This document shows, piece after piece, positions 14,590-23,517 of a stretch of DNA of 64,000 bases (within the stretch, counting starts at the first letter, position 1; every line of letters starts with the position of its first letter). Source of the stretch: an uncultured Lachnospiraceae bacterium (GTDB lineage: Bacteria > Bacillota > Clostridia > Lachnospirales > Lachnospiraceae); NCBI GenBank assembly GCA_934351835.1, contig CAKRJP010000001.1:237422-301421 (forward strand). Direction: 5' to 3'. The position numbers and the translations under genes are program-made. The notes under the pieces were generated by a model. The model was not told where the DNA came from. It saw only the letters and a program-made list of their open reading frames with translations, and made no database searches.

Positions 14590-15243
14590 ATGGACAAAGA
14601 GATGTTATTGCGTTCGGTAGATCATACGTTATTAAAACCGGAAGCAAGCTGGGAGGAGATCAAAGAAATATTGGATGATGCGATGAGATATCGTGCAGCA
14701 TCGGCGTGCATTCCGCCATCGTATGTAAGTGCAGCTTCCAACTATACAGAGGGAAGACTCCCGATCTGTACTGTTATTGGCTTCCCGAACGGCTACAGTA
14801 CTGCTTCAGTAAAGGTATTTGAGGCGATGGATGCGATCATGAACGGAGCTTCCGAGATTGATATGGTCATTGATCTTGGAATGGTAAAATCAGGAAGATA
14901 TGAAGAGGTTGAACAGGAGATCTACAGAGTCCGTCAGGCTTGCCAGGGAAAAGTATTAAAAGTGATTATTGAGACCTGTCTTCTGACAGAAGAAGAGAAG
15001 ATCAAAATGTGCGAGATCGTTACCAATGCCGGAGCGGATTATATTAAGACATCGACCGGATTTTCAACTGGTGGAGCAACATTGGAAGATATCCGTCTGA
15101 TGAAAGAACATGTAGGATCTGAGGTGAAGATCAAAGCAGCCGGGGGTATTTCGTCATTTGAAGATGCAGAGGCTTTCTTAGAAGCAGGAGCGAGCAGACT
15201 GGGGACCAGTCGATTAATAAAACTTTTTAAAGAGATAAAATAG
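14590..15243 (+). CDS. deoC: Deoxyribose-phosphate aldolase
   Basis: This 217-residue class I aldolase cleaves 2-deoxyribose-5-phosphate to glyceraldehyde-3-phosphate and acetaldehyde in deoxynucleoside catabolism. Visible blocks are VDHTLLKPEA at the N-terminus, FPNGYSTASVKVFEA, the catalytic Asp/Lys region EIDMVIDLGMVKSG, the Schiff-base lysine in DYIKTSTGF near residue 155, and the proton-relay lysine in VKIKAAGGI near residue 184. I chose ATG 14590 over 14566 because GGAAAGGAA lies nine bases upstream. No other deo gene is adjacent. Confidence 0.95.
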   Translation: MDKEMLLRSVDHTLLKPEASWEEIKEILDDAMRYRAASACIPPSYVSAASNYTEGRLPICTVIGFPNGYSTASVKVFEAMDAIMNGASEIDMVIDLGMVKSGRYEEVEQEIYRVRQACQGKVLKVIIETCLLTEEEKIKMCEIVTNAGADYIKTSTGFSTGGATLEDIRLMKEHVGSEVKIKAAGGISSFEDAEAFLEAGASRLGTSRLIKLFKEIK

Positions 15244-15261
15244 TATAATAAAAGAATGGCA

Positions 15262-15306
15262 AAGCCATGGATTACAGAATTGCTTCTGTATATGCCATGG
15301 CTTTTT
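15262..15306. terminator. Bidirectional terminator between deoC and the YkgJ-like gene
   Basis: GCCATGG at 15264-15270 pairs with CCATGGC at 15295-15301, extended by ACAGAA/TTCTGT. A-rich sequence lies on one side and TTTTT on the other. The minus-strand gene ends inside the loop. Confidence 0.75.
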
Positions 15307-15943
15307 CTAACCGCACATAAAATTGTGAATAAAAGTCTTCTGCCAGCTGATATGGTGTCAGATAGAACAATTGTAAAAGAAACATGCTGATCTGTTTGAT
15401 CTTTTCCGAATCATCAGAAGTCATTGCAAATTCCTGAAGTGGTTTCAGATAATAATGCCAGTCATTGATAAAACGTTCATATTCTTTTAAATGTTCAATA
15501 CCCAGCCATTTTTTAATCTTTGTCTTGCTTTTATTCGGATAAGGACATTCTCTGGTTTGCAGAAAATAGCGGAAAGAATGTTCTTCATAATAACGTCCCA
15601 ATGGGAAGAGACGGCAGATTCCCGGGCGGAATGTATGAATATTGCAGCGTCCTTCATCATTTAAAAAGCTGCAGGACTTTGTTTCTTCTTTCATCTTGAG
15701 ATTTGGAAGAATAATGCCATCAGCAACACTTAATTCTAAAGGCCCCGTCAGAAGTTCCTCGAATGTGCTGTTAAGTTCCTTGCAGAGGTTAAAAACGTCA
15801 TATGGATCCAGGGTGATGGACGTTCCCATTCCGTGACAGCAGTCAGAACAGCCATTGCAGCCGTTGCAATCCGTCTTTACCATATCATTATTACTATATA
15901 ATTTTCCGTCCGATACTTCGGACAGGTCAATATCTCTTAACAT
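15272..15943 (-). CDS. YkgJ family cysteine cluster protein
   Basis: This 223-residue protein has a Cys cluster near the N-terminus (DCNGCNGCSDCCHGMG, residues 25-40), then CSFLNDEGRCNIHTFRPGICRLFPLG near residue 92 and a further RECPYP. This is the YkgJ/UPF0153 zinc- or iron-chelating pattern. The role of the family is poorly known; Fe-S or metal binding is expected. ATG 15943 is preferred over GTG 15958 because GTGAGGA lies about nine bases upstream. The gene is convergent with deoC and divergent from sbcD. Confidence 0.8.
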   Translation of the reverse strand: MLRDIDLSEVSDGKLYSNNDMVKTDCNGCNGCSDCCHGMGTSITLDPYDVFNLCKELNSTFEELLTGPLELSVADGIILPNLKMKEETKSCSFLNDEGRCNIHTFRPGICRLFPLGRYYEEHSFRYFLQTRECPYPNKSKTKIKKWLGIEHLKEYERFINDWHYYLKPLQEFAMTSDDSEKIKQISMFLLQLFYLTPYQLAEDFYSQFYVRLEKAMAYTEAIL

Positions 15944-16026
15944 AATCAGTATCCTCACTTATCTATCGACGTTAAGAAGATTATAGTGTAATATGAAATC
16001 AGATGCAAACAGAAAGGGTTTATTTT

Positions 16027-17238
16027 ATGAAGTTTTTTCATTTATCTGACTTACATATCGGTAAGCAGCTCCATCATTACAATTTGAAAGAAGATCAGCG
16101 GTACATTTTGCAGGAAATCGTTCATTATGCGGAAGAACTGCATCCGGACGCAGTTGTGATCGCGGGAGATATTTACGATAAATCGGTGCCGTCTGCAGAG
16201 GCGGTCTCTGTTTTTGATGAATTTCTTACCGCAATTTCAGAGATTTTACCTAGGATTCCAATTTTGATCATCAGTGGAAATCATGATTCTTCCGAGCGAC
16301 TGGAATATGCGGCAGAGATCCTAAAGAGGCAGGAAATATATCTGGCAGGGGAAGCCCCAAGGACGCCGGAAGAGCATCTGAGAAAAATTACATTAAAAGA
16401 CGCATATGGAGATGTGGATTTTTATTTACTTCCGTTTATGAAACCATCTTATGTAAAAAAGGCGTTAGAAGTGGAAGAAACCTTATCTTATTCGGAAGCA
16501 GTCGGTAGAATTTTAGATAGAGAAAAGATTAATTTTAAGAATAAAAGAAATGTATTAATCTCTCATCAATTTTATGTAGGCAGTCATTCGCCGAAAACTT
16601 GTGATTCAGAAACGATATCAGTCGGCGGTCTGGATCAGGTGAACGCGGAAGTTTTAAAAGGTTTTGAATATGTCGCCCTGGGACATTTGCATGGGGCACA
16701 GGATGTGAAGATAAAGGATGAAAAACAGGGGGCGGGTGAATCGCACGAAAAGAGTGGAGTGAATGAATCACGGATTCGATATTGCGGAAGTCCGTTGAAA
16801 TATTCTGTCAGTGAGTCAGGACAGAGGAAATCTCTGACGGTTGTGGAGATTTTGGAGAAAGAGTCGGGGGTAAATGTTGAGACGGTTTTCCTGCATCCGC
16901 TCCGGGAAGTTAAAAAGAAACGTGGAAAATTGCAGGAAATCTTGCAAAACTCTACAGAGGAAGAACGAGAAGATTATATCAGTGTAACACTTACGGATGA
17001 AGTAGAACCTTATAAACCAAAAGAACAGTTACAGCAGGTATACGAACATATTCTGGAAGTGAATGTGGATAATACAAGGACCAGGAAACAACTGGCTGCT
17101 TTGGACAGCCCGTTGATATTAAAAGATCCATTTACTAATTTTGAAGAATTTTATCAGGAAATACAGGGGAAAAAACTCTCGGAAGATGAACAGAAAATTA
17201 TGAAACATATAATAGCAGAAGCAGGGGAAGAAATATGA
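16027..17238 (+). CDS. sbcD: Exonuclease SbcCD subunit D
   Basis: This 403-residue calcineurin-like nuclease has the phosphoesterase motifs FHLSDLHIGK, GDIYDKSVP, SGNHDSSERL, the ISHQFYV block and GHLHGAQ. It partners SbcC to cleave hairpins and protein-blocked DNA ends. Compared with typical SbcD there is a hydrophilic insert of about 20 residues (KDEKQGAGESHEKSGVNES) between the GHLHG motif and the RYCGSPLKYS strand. ATG 16027 has GAAAGGG nearby; an upstream in-frame ATG at 16003 is possible. Its stop overlaps the sbcC ATG (ATGA), so translation is coupled. Confidence 0.92.
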   Translation: MKFFHLSDLHIGKQLHHYNLKEDQRYILQEIVHYAEELHPDAVVIAGDIYDKSVPSAEAVSVFDEFLTAISEILPRIPILIISGNHDSSERLEYAAEILKRQEIYLAGEAPRTPEEHLRKITLKDAYGDVDFYLLPFMKPSYVKKALEVEETLSYSEAVGRILDREKINFKNKRNVLISHQFYVGSHSPKTCDSETISVGGLDQVNAEVLKGFEYVALGHLHGAQDVKIKDEKQGAGESHEKSGVNESRIRYCGSPLKYSVSESGQRKSLTVVEILEKESGVNVETVFLHPLREVKKKRGKLQEILQNSTEEEREDYISVTLTDEVEPYKPKEQLQQVYEHILEVNVDNTRTRKQLAALDSPLILKDPFTNFEEFYQEIQGKKLSEDEQKIMKHIIAEAGEEI

Positions 17239-20075
17239 GACCATTAAAATTAGAAATGTCGGCATTTGGTTCCTATGCCGGAAAGACGGTGATCGATTTT
17301 GGTGAATTAAGCGGAGGACTATTTTTGATCACCGGCGATACCGGTGCAGGGAAAACTACAATTTTTGATGCGATCACCTATGCACTTTATGACCAGACCA
17401 GCGGAGGCAGACGCGACGGCAATATGATGCGCAGCCAGTATGCATCCGAAGATATTGCGACTTATGTGATTTATACATTTTCGTACAGAGGTGATATTTA
17501 TACGGTCCGGAGAAACCCAGAGTATATGCGTCTGGGAAAACGCCGGTATGCAGATGGGACCCCTCGCTATGTAAAGGAAACTGCAGGAGTGGAATTAACA
17601 CTTCCGGATGGACAGAGTTTCCGTGGAAAAAAGCGGGAAACGGACCAGAAAATAGCGGAGATCATAGGTCTGGATGTCCATCAGTTTACACAGATCGCAA
17701 TGATTGCCCAGGGGGATTTTCTGCGATTGTTACTTGCAGAATCGAAGGAACGGAAAAAGATATTTTCGAAAATATTCCAGACTTCCGGCTATAGCAGAAT
17801 ACAGGAACTGTTAAGAAAGCAGGCAGCAGACCTGGCTGGACAGGTAGAGGACAATCTCCGTGAGATCAAGAGGAATATGGAACTGGTAACGTGTGGGACG
17901 GAAAATGAGTGCGGAGAACTGTGGCAGGAGCTTTTGAAAAGGCAGATGACTTCGGAAGAGGAAACTATCAGATGTCTGGAAGAACTGATCAGAGAAGGGA
18001 AAGTTAAGGAACGGCAGACAAATCAGCAGATAGAAATGACGCAGGAACTTCGGAACATTCTGGAGGCATATCTTAATGCACAAAAGCGGTGTGAGAATCT
18101 GACGGAAGAATATAAGCAGATAAAGCAGGCGAAAGAGGCGGCTGCTTTGGAAGAAAAAGAAAAACGGATACTCTTAGAAAATAAGAAAAAGGAATACGAA
18201 GAAGACCGGGAGAAGTATCAGCCGGAAATCATCCGTCTGAAAGATATGCTGCCTGTTTATCAGCAGGTGAGTCTGTGGAAGCAGCAATATCAGGCATTAC
18301 TTACAAATGAAGAAAAACAGAAAGATAACCTGCAAAAGCAAACACTCCACAGGGAACGGATGGAAAAGGAACAGAAGATCCTGGAAGAACAGAAAGAAGC
18401 ATATGCGGGAAGTCCTGAAAAGGTGGAAAATGTTCATTTACAGATCGAACATGTGGAAATGAAACTGAAAGAGTGGGCTGCTCTGGGGAAAATGAAGGAA
18501 GATCTGGAGCAGGTAGAAGCTTCTTATAAAAAGCAGGAGAAGAAATGGAAGAGGGACCAGCAGTCTTATATAGAGTGTCTGACCGTATATGAAACTTTAT
18601 ATCAGACGTTTTTGAATGAACAGGCAGGAATCCTTGCAGAGAGTTTAAAAGAGGGAGTACCGTGCCCGGTGTGTGGCTCTACAGAGCATCCAAGTGTCTG
18701 TGTGAAAGCGGCAGAGGCACCGACGCAGGCGGAAGTAGAGCAGGCGAAAGAAAAACGTGATCAGGCTGAGGCAGCAAGAACACGGGCGGCAGAATTGCTC
18801 AGTGAGATTGCCGGAAAATATCAGTCGGAAAAAGAACAGTATGATAAGCGGAAGGCGGAGCTGCAGGAATCTTTAGAGACACCAGATCTCTTAAGAGAGA
18901 AGCACGTGCAGTTAAAAAATCAGGAAATTCAGTTCAGGAGTGAGACAGAAAAGTATCAAAAAGCCAAAAAAGCGAGTTTGGAAAAAGCAAAGATTTTACA
19001 GCAGACACAAGAAGAAATCAAATCTCTGGAAGAGGAGATTGTGCAGACCGGTTATCGGCTGAAAGAATTAAAGACGCAGATATCAGAAAATGAAAAAATA
19101 TTAAAAATGGATTCAGAAGAAGAAATACGGAACAAGATCAGTGAATTAGAAAAAATAGTAGCGGATGAACAACATGCGTATGAGACTGCCACTGTCAAGT
19201 TGCAGGAGATTATACAGAGAAAGAGCGGATTAGAGGGTCAGGAAAAGCAACTTTTGCAGAGAAAAAATATAGAGGAAAAAAATCTGGAACAGAGTGGATA
19301 TGCATGGAAAGAAGCGCAGAGATCTATGAAAGACCTGTTGAAAGAGCCTGTTGGAAATTTGAAAGAAGACTTGTTGGAAAGCTCTATAAGTGGTTTGCTG
19401 GATGGAGAATTACAGAAATTGAAAGATCAACAAATGGAATTGTTTAGCCGGAACAAGAATAATCGAGATATTCTGGAACGGTTAAAAGAATTGTTCAGCT
19501 CGGGGAAAATGACGAGAGAGAAGTTTGAGTGTCTGAGTAACCTGAGTAAAACGGCAAACGGAACACTTACCGGGGCGGTAAAACTGGACTTTGAGACCTA
19601 TGTGCAGCGGCAGTATTTCAGGCAGATCATACAGGCAGCGAACCGCAGACTGATCCAGATGAATGCTGGCGAATTTATCTTACAGTGCCGAGATGTAAAA
19701 AATCTGGGTGGACAGAGTCAGGCGGGACTGGATCTTGACATTTTGCATCTTGCAAGCAATATGGTACGAGATGTAAAAACTCTGTCGGGTGGTGAATCCT
19801 TTATGGCGTCATTGTCTATGGCATTGGGGCTCTCTGATATGGTTCAGAATACCGCGGGAGCGATACAGTTGGATACGATGTTCGTGGATGAAGGTTTTGG
19901 ATCTTTGGATGATGCATCCAGAGAAATGGCAATCCGGGTATTGAATGAACTGGCAGACGAAAAACATCTTGTGGGGATTATCTCACATGTAAATGAATTG
20001 AAAGAGCAGATTGATTGCAAATTGATTGTAAATAAAACGGAGCGGGGAAGTGAAGTTCGCTGGGTGAATTCTTAA
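17235..20075 (+). CDS. sbcC: Exonuclease SbcCD subunit C (SMC-like ATPase)
   Basis: This 946-residue ATPase has Walker A GDTGAGKTT near residue 35, two long coiled-coil arms rich in Glu, Lys and Gln, and a zinc hook CPVCG near residue 476. The ABC signature LSGGESFMASL lies near residue 855 and Walker B MFVDEGFGSLD near residue 880. The two nucleotide-binding halves come together in the folded protein, and the hook joins two SbcC molecules. With SbcD it processes aberrant DNA structures. It overlaps sbcD by four bases and is the last gene of the unit. Confidence 0.95.
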   Translation: MRPLKLEMSAFGSYAGKTVIDFGELSGGLFLITGDTGAGKTTIFDAITYALYDQTSGGRRDGNMMRSQYASEDIATYVIYTFSYRGDIYTVRRNPEYMRLGKRRYADGTPRYVKETAGVELTLPDGQSFRGKKRETDQKIAEIIGLDVHQFTQIAMIAQGDFLRLLLAESKERKKIFSKIFQTSGYSRIQELLRKQAADLAGQVEDNLREIKRNMELVTCGTENECGELWQELLKRQMTSEEETIRCLEELIREGKVKERQTNQQIEMTQELRNILEAYLNAQKRCENLTEEYKQIKQAKEAAALEEKEKRILLENKKKEYEEDREKYQPEIIRLKDMLPVYQQVSLWKQQYQALLTNEEKQKDNLQKQTLHRERMEKEQKILEEQKEAYAGSPEKVENVHLQIEHVEMKLKEWAALGKMKEDLEQVEASYKKQEKKWKRDQQSYIECLTVYETLYQTFLNEQAGILAESLKEGVPCPVCGSTEHPSVCVKAAEAPTQAEVEQAKEKRDQAEAARTRAAELLSEIAGKYQSEKEQYDKRKAELQESLETPDLLREKHVQLKNQEIQFRSETEKYQKAKKASLEKAKILQQTQEEIKSLEEEIVQTGYRLKELKTQISENEKILKMDSEEEIRNKISELEKIVADEQHAYETATVKLQEIIQRKSGLEGQEKQLLQRKNIEEKNLEQSGYAWKEAQRSMKDLLKEPVGNLKEDLLESSISGLLDGELQKLKDQQMELFSRNKNNRDILERLKELFSSGKMTREKFECLSNLSKTANGTLTGAVKLDFETYVQRQYFRQIIQAANRRLIQMNAGEFILQCRDVKNLGGQSQAGLDLDILHLASNMVRDVKTLSGGESFMASLSMALGLSDMVQNTAGAIQLDTMFVDEGFGSLDDASREMAIRVLNELADEKHLVGIISHVNELKEQIDCKLIVNKTERGSEVRWVNS

Positions 20076-20121
20076 CTACACGCAAGAGGTTTTTGTCAAC
20101 ACTGGTTGACTGCAGATGAAA

Positions 20122-20170
20122 AGCCCGCCACATTTAGGAGGTTACTCTTAAAATGTGGCGGGCTTCTTAT
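20122..20170. terminator. Bidirectional terminator between sbcC and pyrG
   Basis: AGCCCGCCACATTT (20122-20135) pairs perfectly with AAATGTGGCGGGCT (20151-20164), a 14-bp stem lying between convergent genes. Confidence 0.85.
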
Positions 20171-20199
20171 TGTCTGGTTTGAAAATATTTTAATAAATT

Positions 20200-21813
20200 T
20201 TATTTATGTTCGTCGCGGTAACGAAGTGATGCTTCAATAAATCCCTTGAATAATGGATGTGGTCTGTTTGGCCTTGATTTAAGTTCCGGATGAGCCTGAG
20301 TTGCAATGAACCAAGGGTGTTCCGGAATTTCAATCATTTCAACGATACGTCCATCCGGAGAAAGACCGGATAACAACATGCCGTGAGAAGTAAGGTCTTC
20401 ACGATAATCGTTATTGACCTCATAACGATGACGGTGACGCTCGTCAATATGCTCTGTGCCGTAAAGTTTATAAGCTTTGGATTCTTTGTTCAGAACACAA
20501 GGATAAGAACCAAGGCGGAGAGTACCTCCGATATCTTCGATTCCAATCTGATCCGGCATGATATGGATAACCGGATGTGTTGTATGTGAATCCAGTTCAG
20601 AACTGTTAGCGTCATGATAACCGATTACGTCACGGGCAAATTCAATGATAGAAAGCTGCATGCCAAGGCAGAGTCCAAGGAATGGAACATTATGCGTACG
20701 TGCATATTTAATTGCTTCGATCTTACCATCGATTCCACGGTTACCGAATCCGCCGGGAACCAGGATGCCGCTGACGTCTCCTAAGAGTATGTCTACATTA
20801 TCCGGTGTAACTGTTTCGGAATCAATCCATTTGATATTTACGGTTGCACGGCTGAAGATACCACCGTGTTTCAAGGCTTCTACAACGCTGATATAAGCAT
20901 CGTGAAGCTGGATATATTTACCGACAAGTGCTACAGTGACTTCGGTGTTTGGATGTTTCAGATAATCAACCATCTCTCTCCAGTCTTTCAGATCAGGTTC
21001 CGGACAGTCGAGTTTCAGACATTCACATACAACACCGGCGAGATTTTCCTCTTCCATAGCAAGTGGTGCCTCGTAAAGATATTCCACATCCAGATTCTGC
21101 AGTACGTGGTTGGATGGTACATTACAGAATAAGGCAATTTTATCTTTGATTCCCTGGGTGAGAGGATACTCAGAACGGCATACAAGGATGTCAGGCTGTA
21201 TTCCCATTCCCTGGAGATCTTTTACACTGGCTTGTGTCGGTTTCGTCTTCATTTCCTGAGAAGCACGCAGATAAGGAATCAGTGTTACATGGATCAGGAC
21301 AACATTGTCACGTCCCTTTTCATGTTGAAACTGACGGATGGCTTCTAAGAATGGCTGGCTTTCGATATCGCCGACAGTTCCACCAACTTCGATGATGGCA
21401 ATCTCTGTATCTTCTGCGGCAGGATTGCGGTGGAAACGGTCTTTGATCTCATTGGTAATATGAGGGATGACCTGAACAGTACCTCCCCCGAAATCGCCAC
21501 GGCGTTCTTTCTGAAGAACAGACCAGTAAATTTTTCCTGTTGTTACATTTGAGTTTTTACTCAGACTTTCGTCAATAAATCTTTCATAATGTCCCAGATC
21601 CAGATCCGTCTCAGCACCGTCATCGGTGACGAAAACCTCACCATGCTGTACAGGATTCATAGTTCCCGGGTCGATGTTGATATAAGGGTCAAATTTTTGC
21701 ATGGTGACTTTGTATCCACGGGCCTTTAACAGACGTCCGAGCGACGCTGCCGTAATTCCTTTACCAAGACCTGATACAACTCCACCTGTCACGAATACGT
21801 ATTTTACTGCCAT
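20200..21813 (-). CDS. pyrG: CTP synthase
   Basis: This 537-residue enzyme makes CTP from UTP, ATP and glutamine. The N-terminal synthetase domain begins KYVFVTGGVVSGLGKG (P-loop) and contains FDPYINIDPGTMNP and the HGEVFVTDDGAETDLDLGHYERF block. The C-terminal class I glutaminase domain has the nucleophile in LGLCLGMQ (about residue 380) and the catalytic HPE in QAHPELKSRP. Length is normal. ATG follows AAGGAGG. It is 67 bp downstream of the DUF1846 gene on the same strand and may be cotranscribed with it. Confidence 0.97.
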   Translation of the reverse strand: MAVKYVFVTGGVVSGLGKGITAASLGRLLKARGYKVTMQKFDPYINIDPGTMNPVQHGEVFVTDDGAETDLDLGHYERFIDESLSKNSNVTTGKIYWSVLQKERRGDFGGGTVQVIPHITNEIKDRFHRNPAAEDTEIAIIEVGGTVGDIESQPFLEAIRQFQHEKGRDNVVLIHVTLIPYLRASQEMKTKPTQASVKDLQGMGIQPDILVCRSEYPLTQGIKDKIALFCNVPSNHVLQNLDVEYLYEAPLAMEEENLAGVVCECLKLDCPEPDLKDWREMVDYLKHPNTEVTVALVGKYIQLHDAYISVVEALKHGGIFSRATVNIKWIDSETVTPDNVDILLGDVSGILVPGGFGNRGIDGKIEAIKYARTHNVPFLGLCLGMQLSIIEFARDVIGYHDANSSELDSHTTHPVIHIMPDQIGIEDIGGTLRLGSYPCVLNKESKAYKLYGTEHIDERHRHRYEVNNDYREDLTSHGMLLSGLSPDGRIVEMIEIPEHPWFIATQAHPELKSRPNRPHPLFKGFIEASLRYRDEHK

Positions 21814-21880
21814 AATGTCCTCCTTGGGTCAATTTAAAAATACTGCTCAGAGATGTCCCTTTTCCATCGGAAATAAGAAA

Positions 21881-23344
21881 TTATTTTTCATATTTTGCTT
21901 CAAAAGTTGCCTGAATCGACAATTGTTTAAATTTGTTCATATCAACAGAGCTTGCCATGACAGAAGTATGAGCCTGGCAGCCTTTTAATTCCGGAAGTTT
22001 GTCCAGTGCAAGCTGTGCTGTCGGATTAGATGCAGCACTCACAGACAGTGCAATCAGGACTTCGTCGGTATGAAGTCTTGGATTCTTACTTCCAAGATAT
22101 TGCGTTTTTAACTTTTGAATCGGTTCGATTGCTTCTGGAGAAATGACATGAACCTTATGGTCGATTCCGGCAAGTTCTTTCAGTGCATTCAGTAACAGAG
22201 AAGCACATGCACCTAAAAGTGGGGAAGTTTTTCCGGTGACAATACGTCCATCGGCAAGCTCCAATGCTGCGGCTGGACCACCGGTTTCTTCTGCACGCTT
22301 TAAGGCTGCGTCAACCACCGGACGGTCATGGACTGTAATTCCCTCATGGTTCATCAGCATCTCAATTTTATAAACTTCTTCTTCTGAGCATGCTCCAATC
22401 AGCAGGCGTTTCAAAGATTCATAATATCTGCGGATAATTTCCTGACGGGAAGCCTCTTTGCAGGCTTCGTCATCGCAGATACAGTTTCCTGCCATGTTGA
22501 CACCCATGTCAGTAGGTGATTTGTAAGGACTCTCTCCGTAAATGCGTTCAAACATTGCATTTAAAACCGGGAAGATTTCAATATCACGGTTATAATTTAC
22601 TGTTGTTTCTCCATAAGCTTCCAAATGGAATGGGTCAATCATGTTGATATCATTCAGATCCGCAGTAGCTGCCTCATATGCAAGGTTCACCGGGTGTTTT
22701 AGCGGAATATTCCAGATCGGGAAAGTCTCGAATTTGGCATATCCGGCACGGATTCCACGCTGATGCTCATGGTAAAGCTGAGATAAGCATACAGCCATCT
22801 TACCGCTTCCAGGTCCCGGAGCAGTAACAACAACAAGTGGTCTGGTAGTTTCAATATAATCATTCTTACCATAACCGTCTGCGCTTACGATCAGTGGAAC
22901 ATTTGCCGGGTAGCCCGGAATCACATAGTGGCGATATACTTTAATGCCCATTTTTTCCAGTCGTTTTTTAAACAGGCTGGCACTTTCCTGACCACTGAAT
23001 TTGGTGATTACAACACTTCCGACGTAGAGTCCCAGCCCTTTGTATACATCAATCAGACGAAGGACATCTGAGTCATAAGTAATTCCCAGGTCTCCACGGA
23101 TTTTATTCTTTTCAATGTCTTCCGCACTGATAACAATGACAAGTTCTGCCTGATCGGAAAGCTGGCTTAACATTCGAAGCTTGCTGTCTGGCTGAAATCC
23201 CGGAAGAACTCTGGATGCATGGTAATCATCAAATAACTTTCCGCCAAATTCCAGATAAAGTTTGTTGCCAAATTTTGCGATGCGCTCTTTAATATGAGAA
23301 GACTGCATCTGAAGATATTTTTCGTTGTCAAATCCAATTTTCAT
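21881..23344 (-). CDS. DUF1846 (UPF0371) family protein
   Basis: This 487-residue protein matches DUF1846 throughout: KIGFDNEKYLQMQSSHI at the start, a FGGKLFDDYHASRVLPGF block, and VTAPGPGSGKMAVCLSQLYH near residue 180, which looks like a nucleotide-binding loop. The family is widespread in Firmicutes and structurally related to P-loop/ATP-dependent enzymes, but its reaction is not established. Length is typical. It lies upstream of pyrG and divergent from ftsH. Confidence 0.85.
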   Translation of the reverse strand: MKIGFDNEKYLQMQSSHIKERIAKFGNKLYLEFGGKLFDDYHASRVLPGFQPDSKLRMLSQLSDQAELVIVISAEDIEKNKIRGDLGITYDSDVLRLIDVYKGLGLYVGSVVITKFSGQESASLFKKRLEKMGIKVYRHYVIPGYPANVPLIVSADGYGKNDYIETTRPLVVVTAPGPGSGKMAVCLSQLYHEHQRGIRAGYAKFETFPIWNIPLKHPVNLAYEAATADLNDINMIDPFHLEAYGETTVNYNRDIEIFPVLNAMFERIYGESPYKSPTDMGVNMAGNCICDDEACKEASRQEIIRRYYESLKRLLIGACSEEEVYKIEMLMNHEGITVHDRPVVDAALKRAEETGGPAAALELADGRIVTGKTSPLLGACASLLLNALKELAGIDHKVHVISPEAIEPIQKLKTQYLGSKNPRLHTDEVLIALSVSAASNPTAQLALDKLPELKGCQAHTSVMASSVDMNKFKQLSIQATFEAKYEK

Positions 23345-23463
23345 ATGTACACGTTCCTTATATAATGTAGTATTTTTTAGTAACTTATTTTAAGTATAAG
23401 CATTCCCACACATCAGTATACTACATAGGACGGTAAGTTTACAATCTTTTCATAATCTTTTTA

Positions 23464-23492
23464 TTGATTTAGAGAGAACCTGTTCGTATAAT
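23464..23492 (+). promoter_or_regulatory. ftsH promoter
   Basis: TTGATT (23464-23469) and TATAAT (23487-23492) are separated by 17 bp and lie 26 bp before the start codon; GGAGG follows at 23507-23511. Confidence 0.7.
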
Positions 23493-23517
23493 TAAGTAGT
23501 GAAATAGGAGGAAAAAC

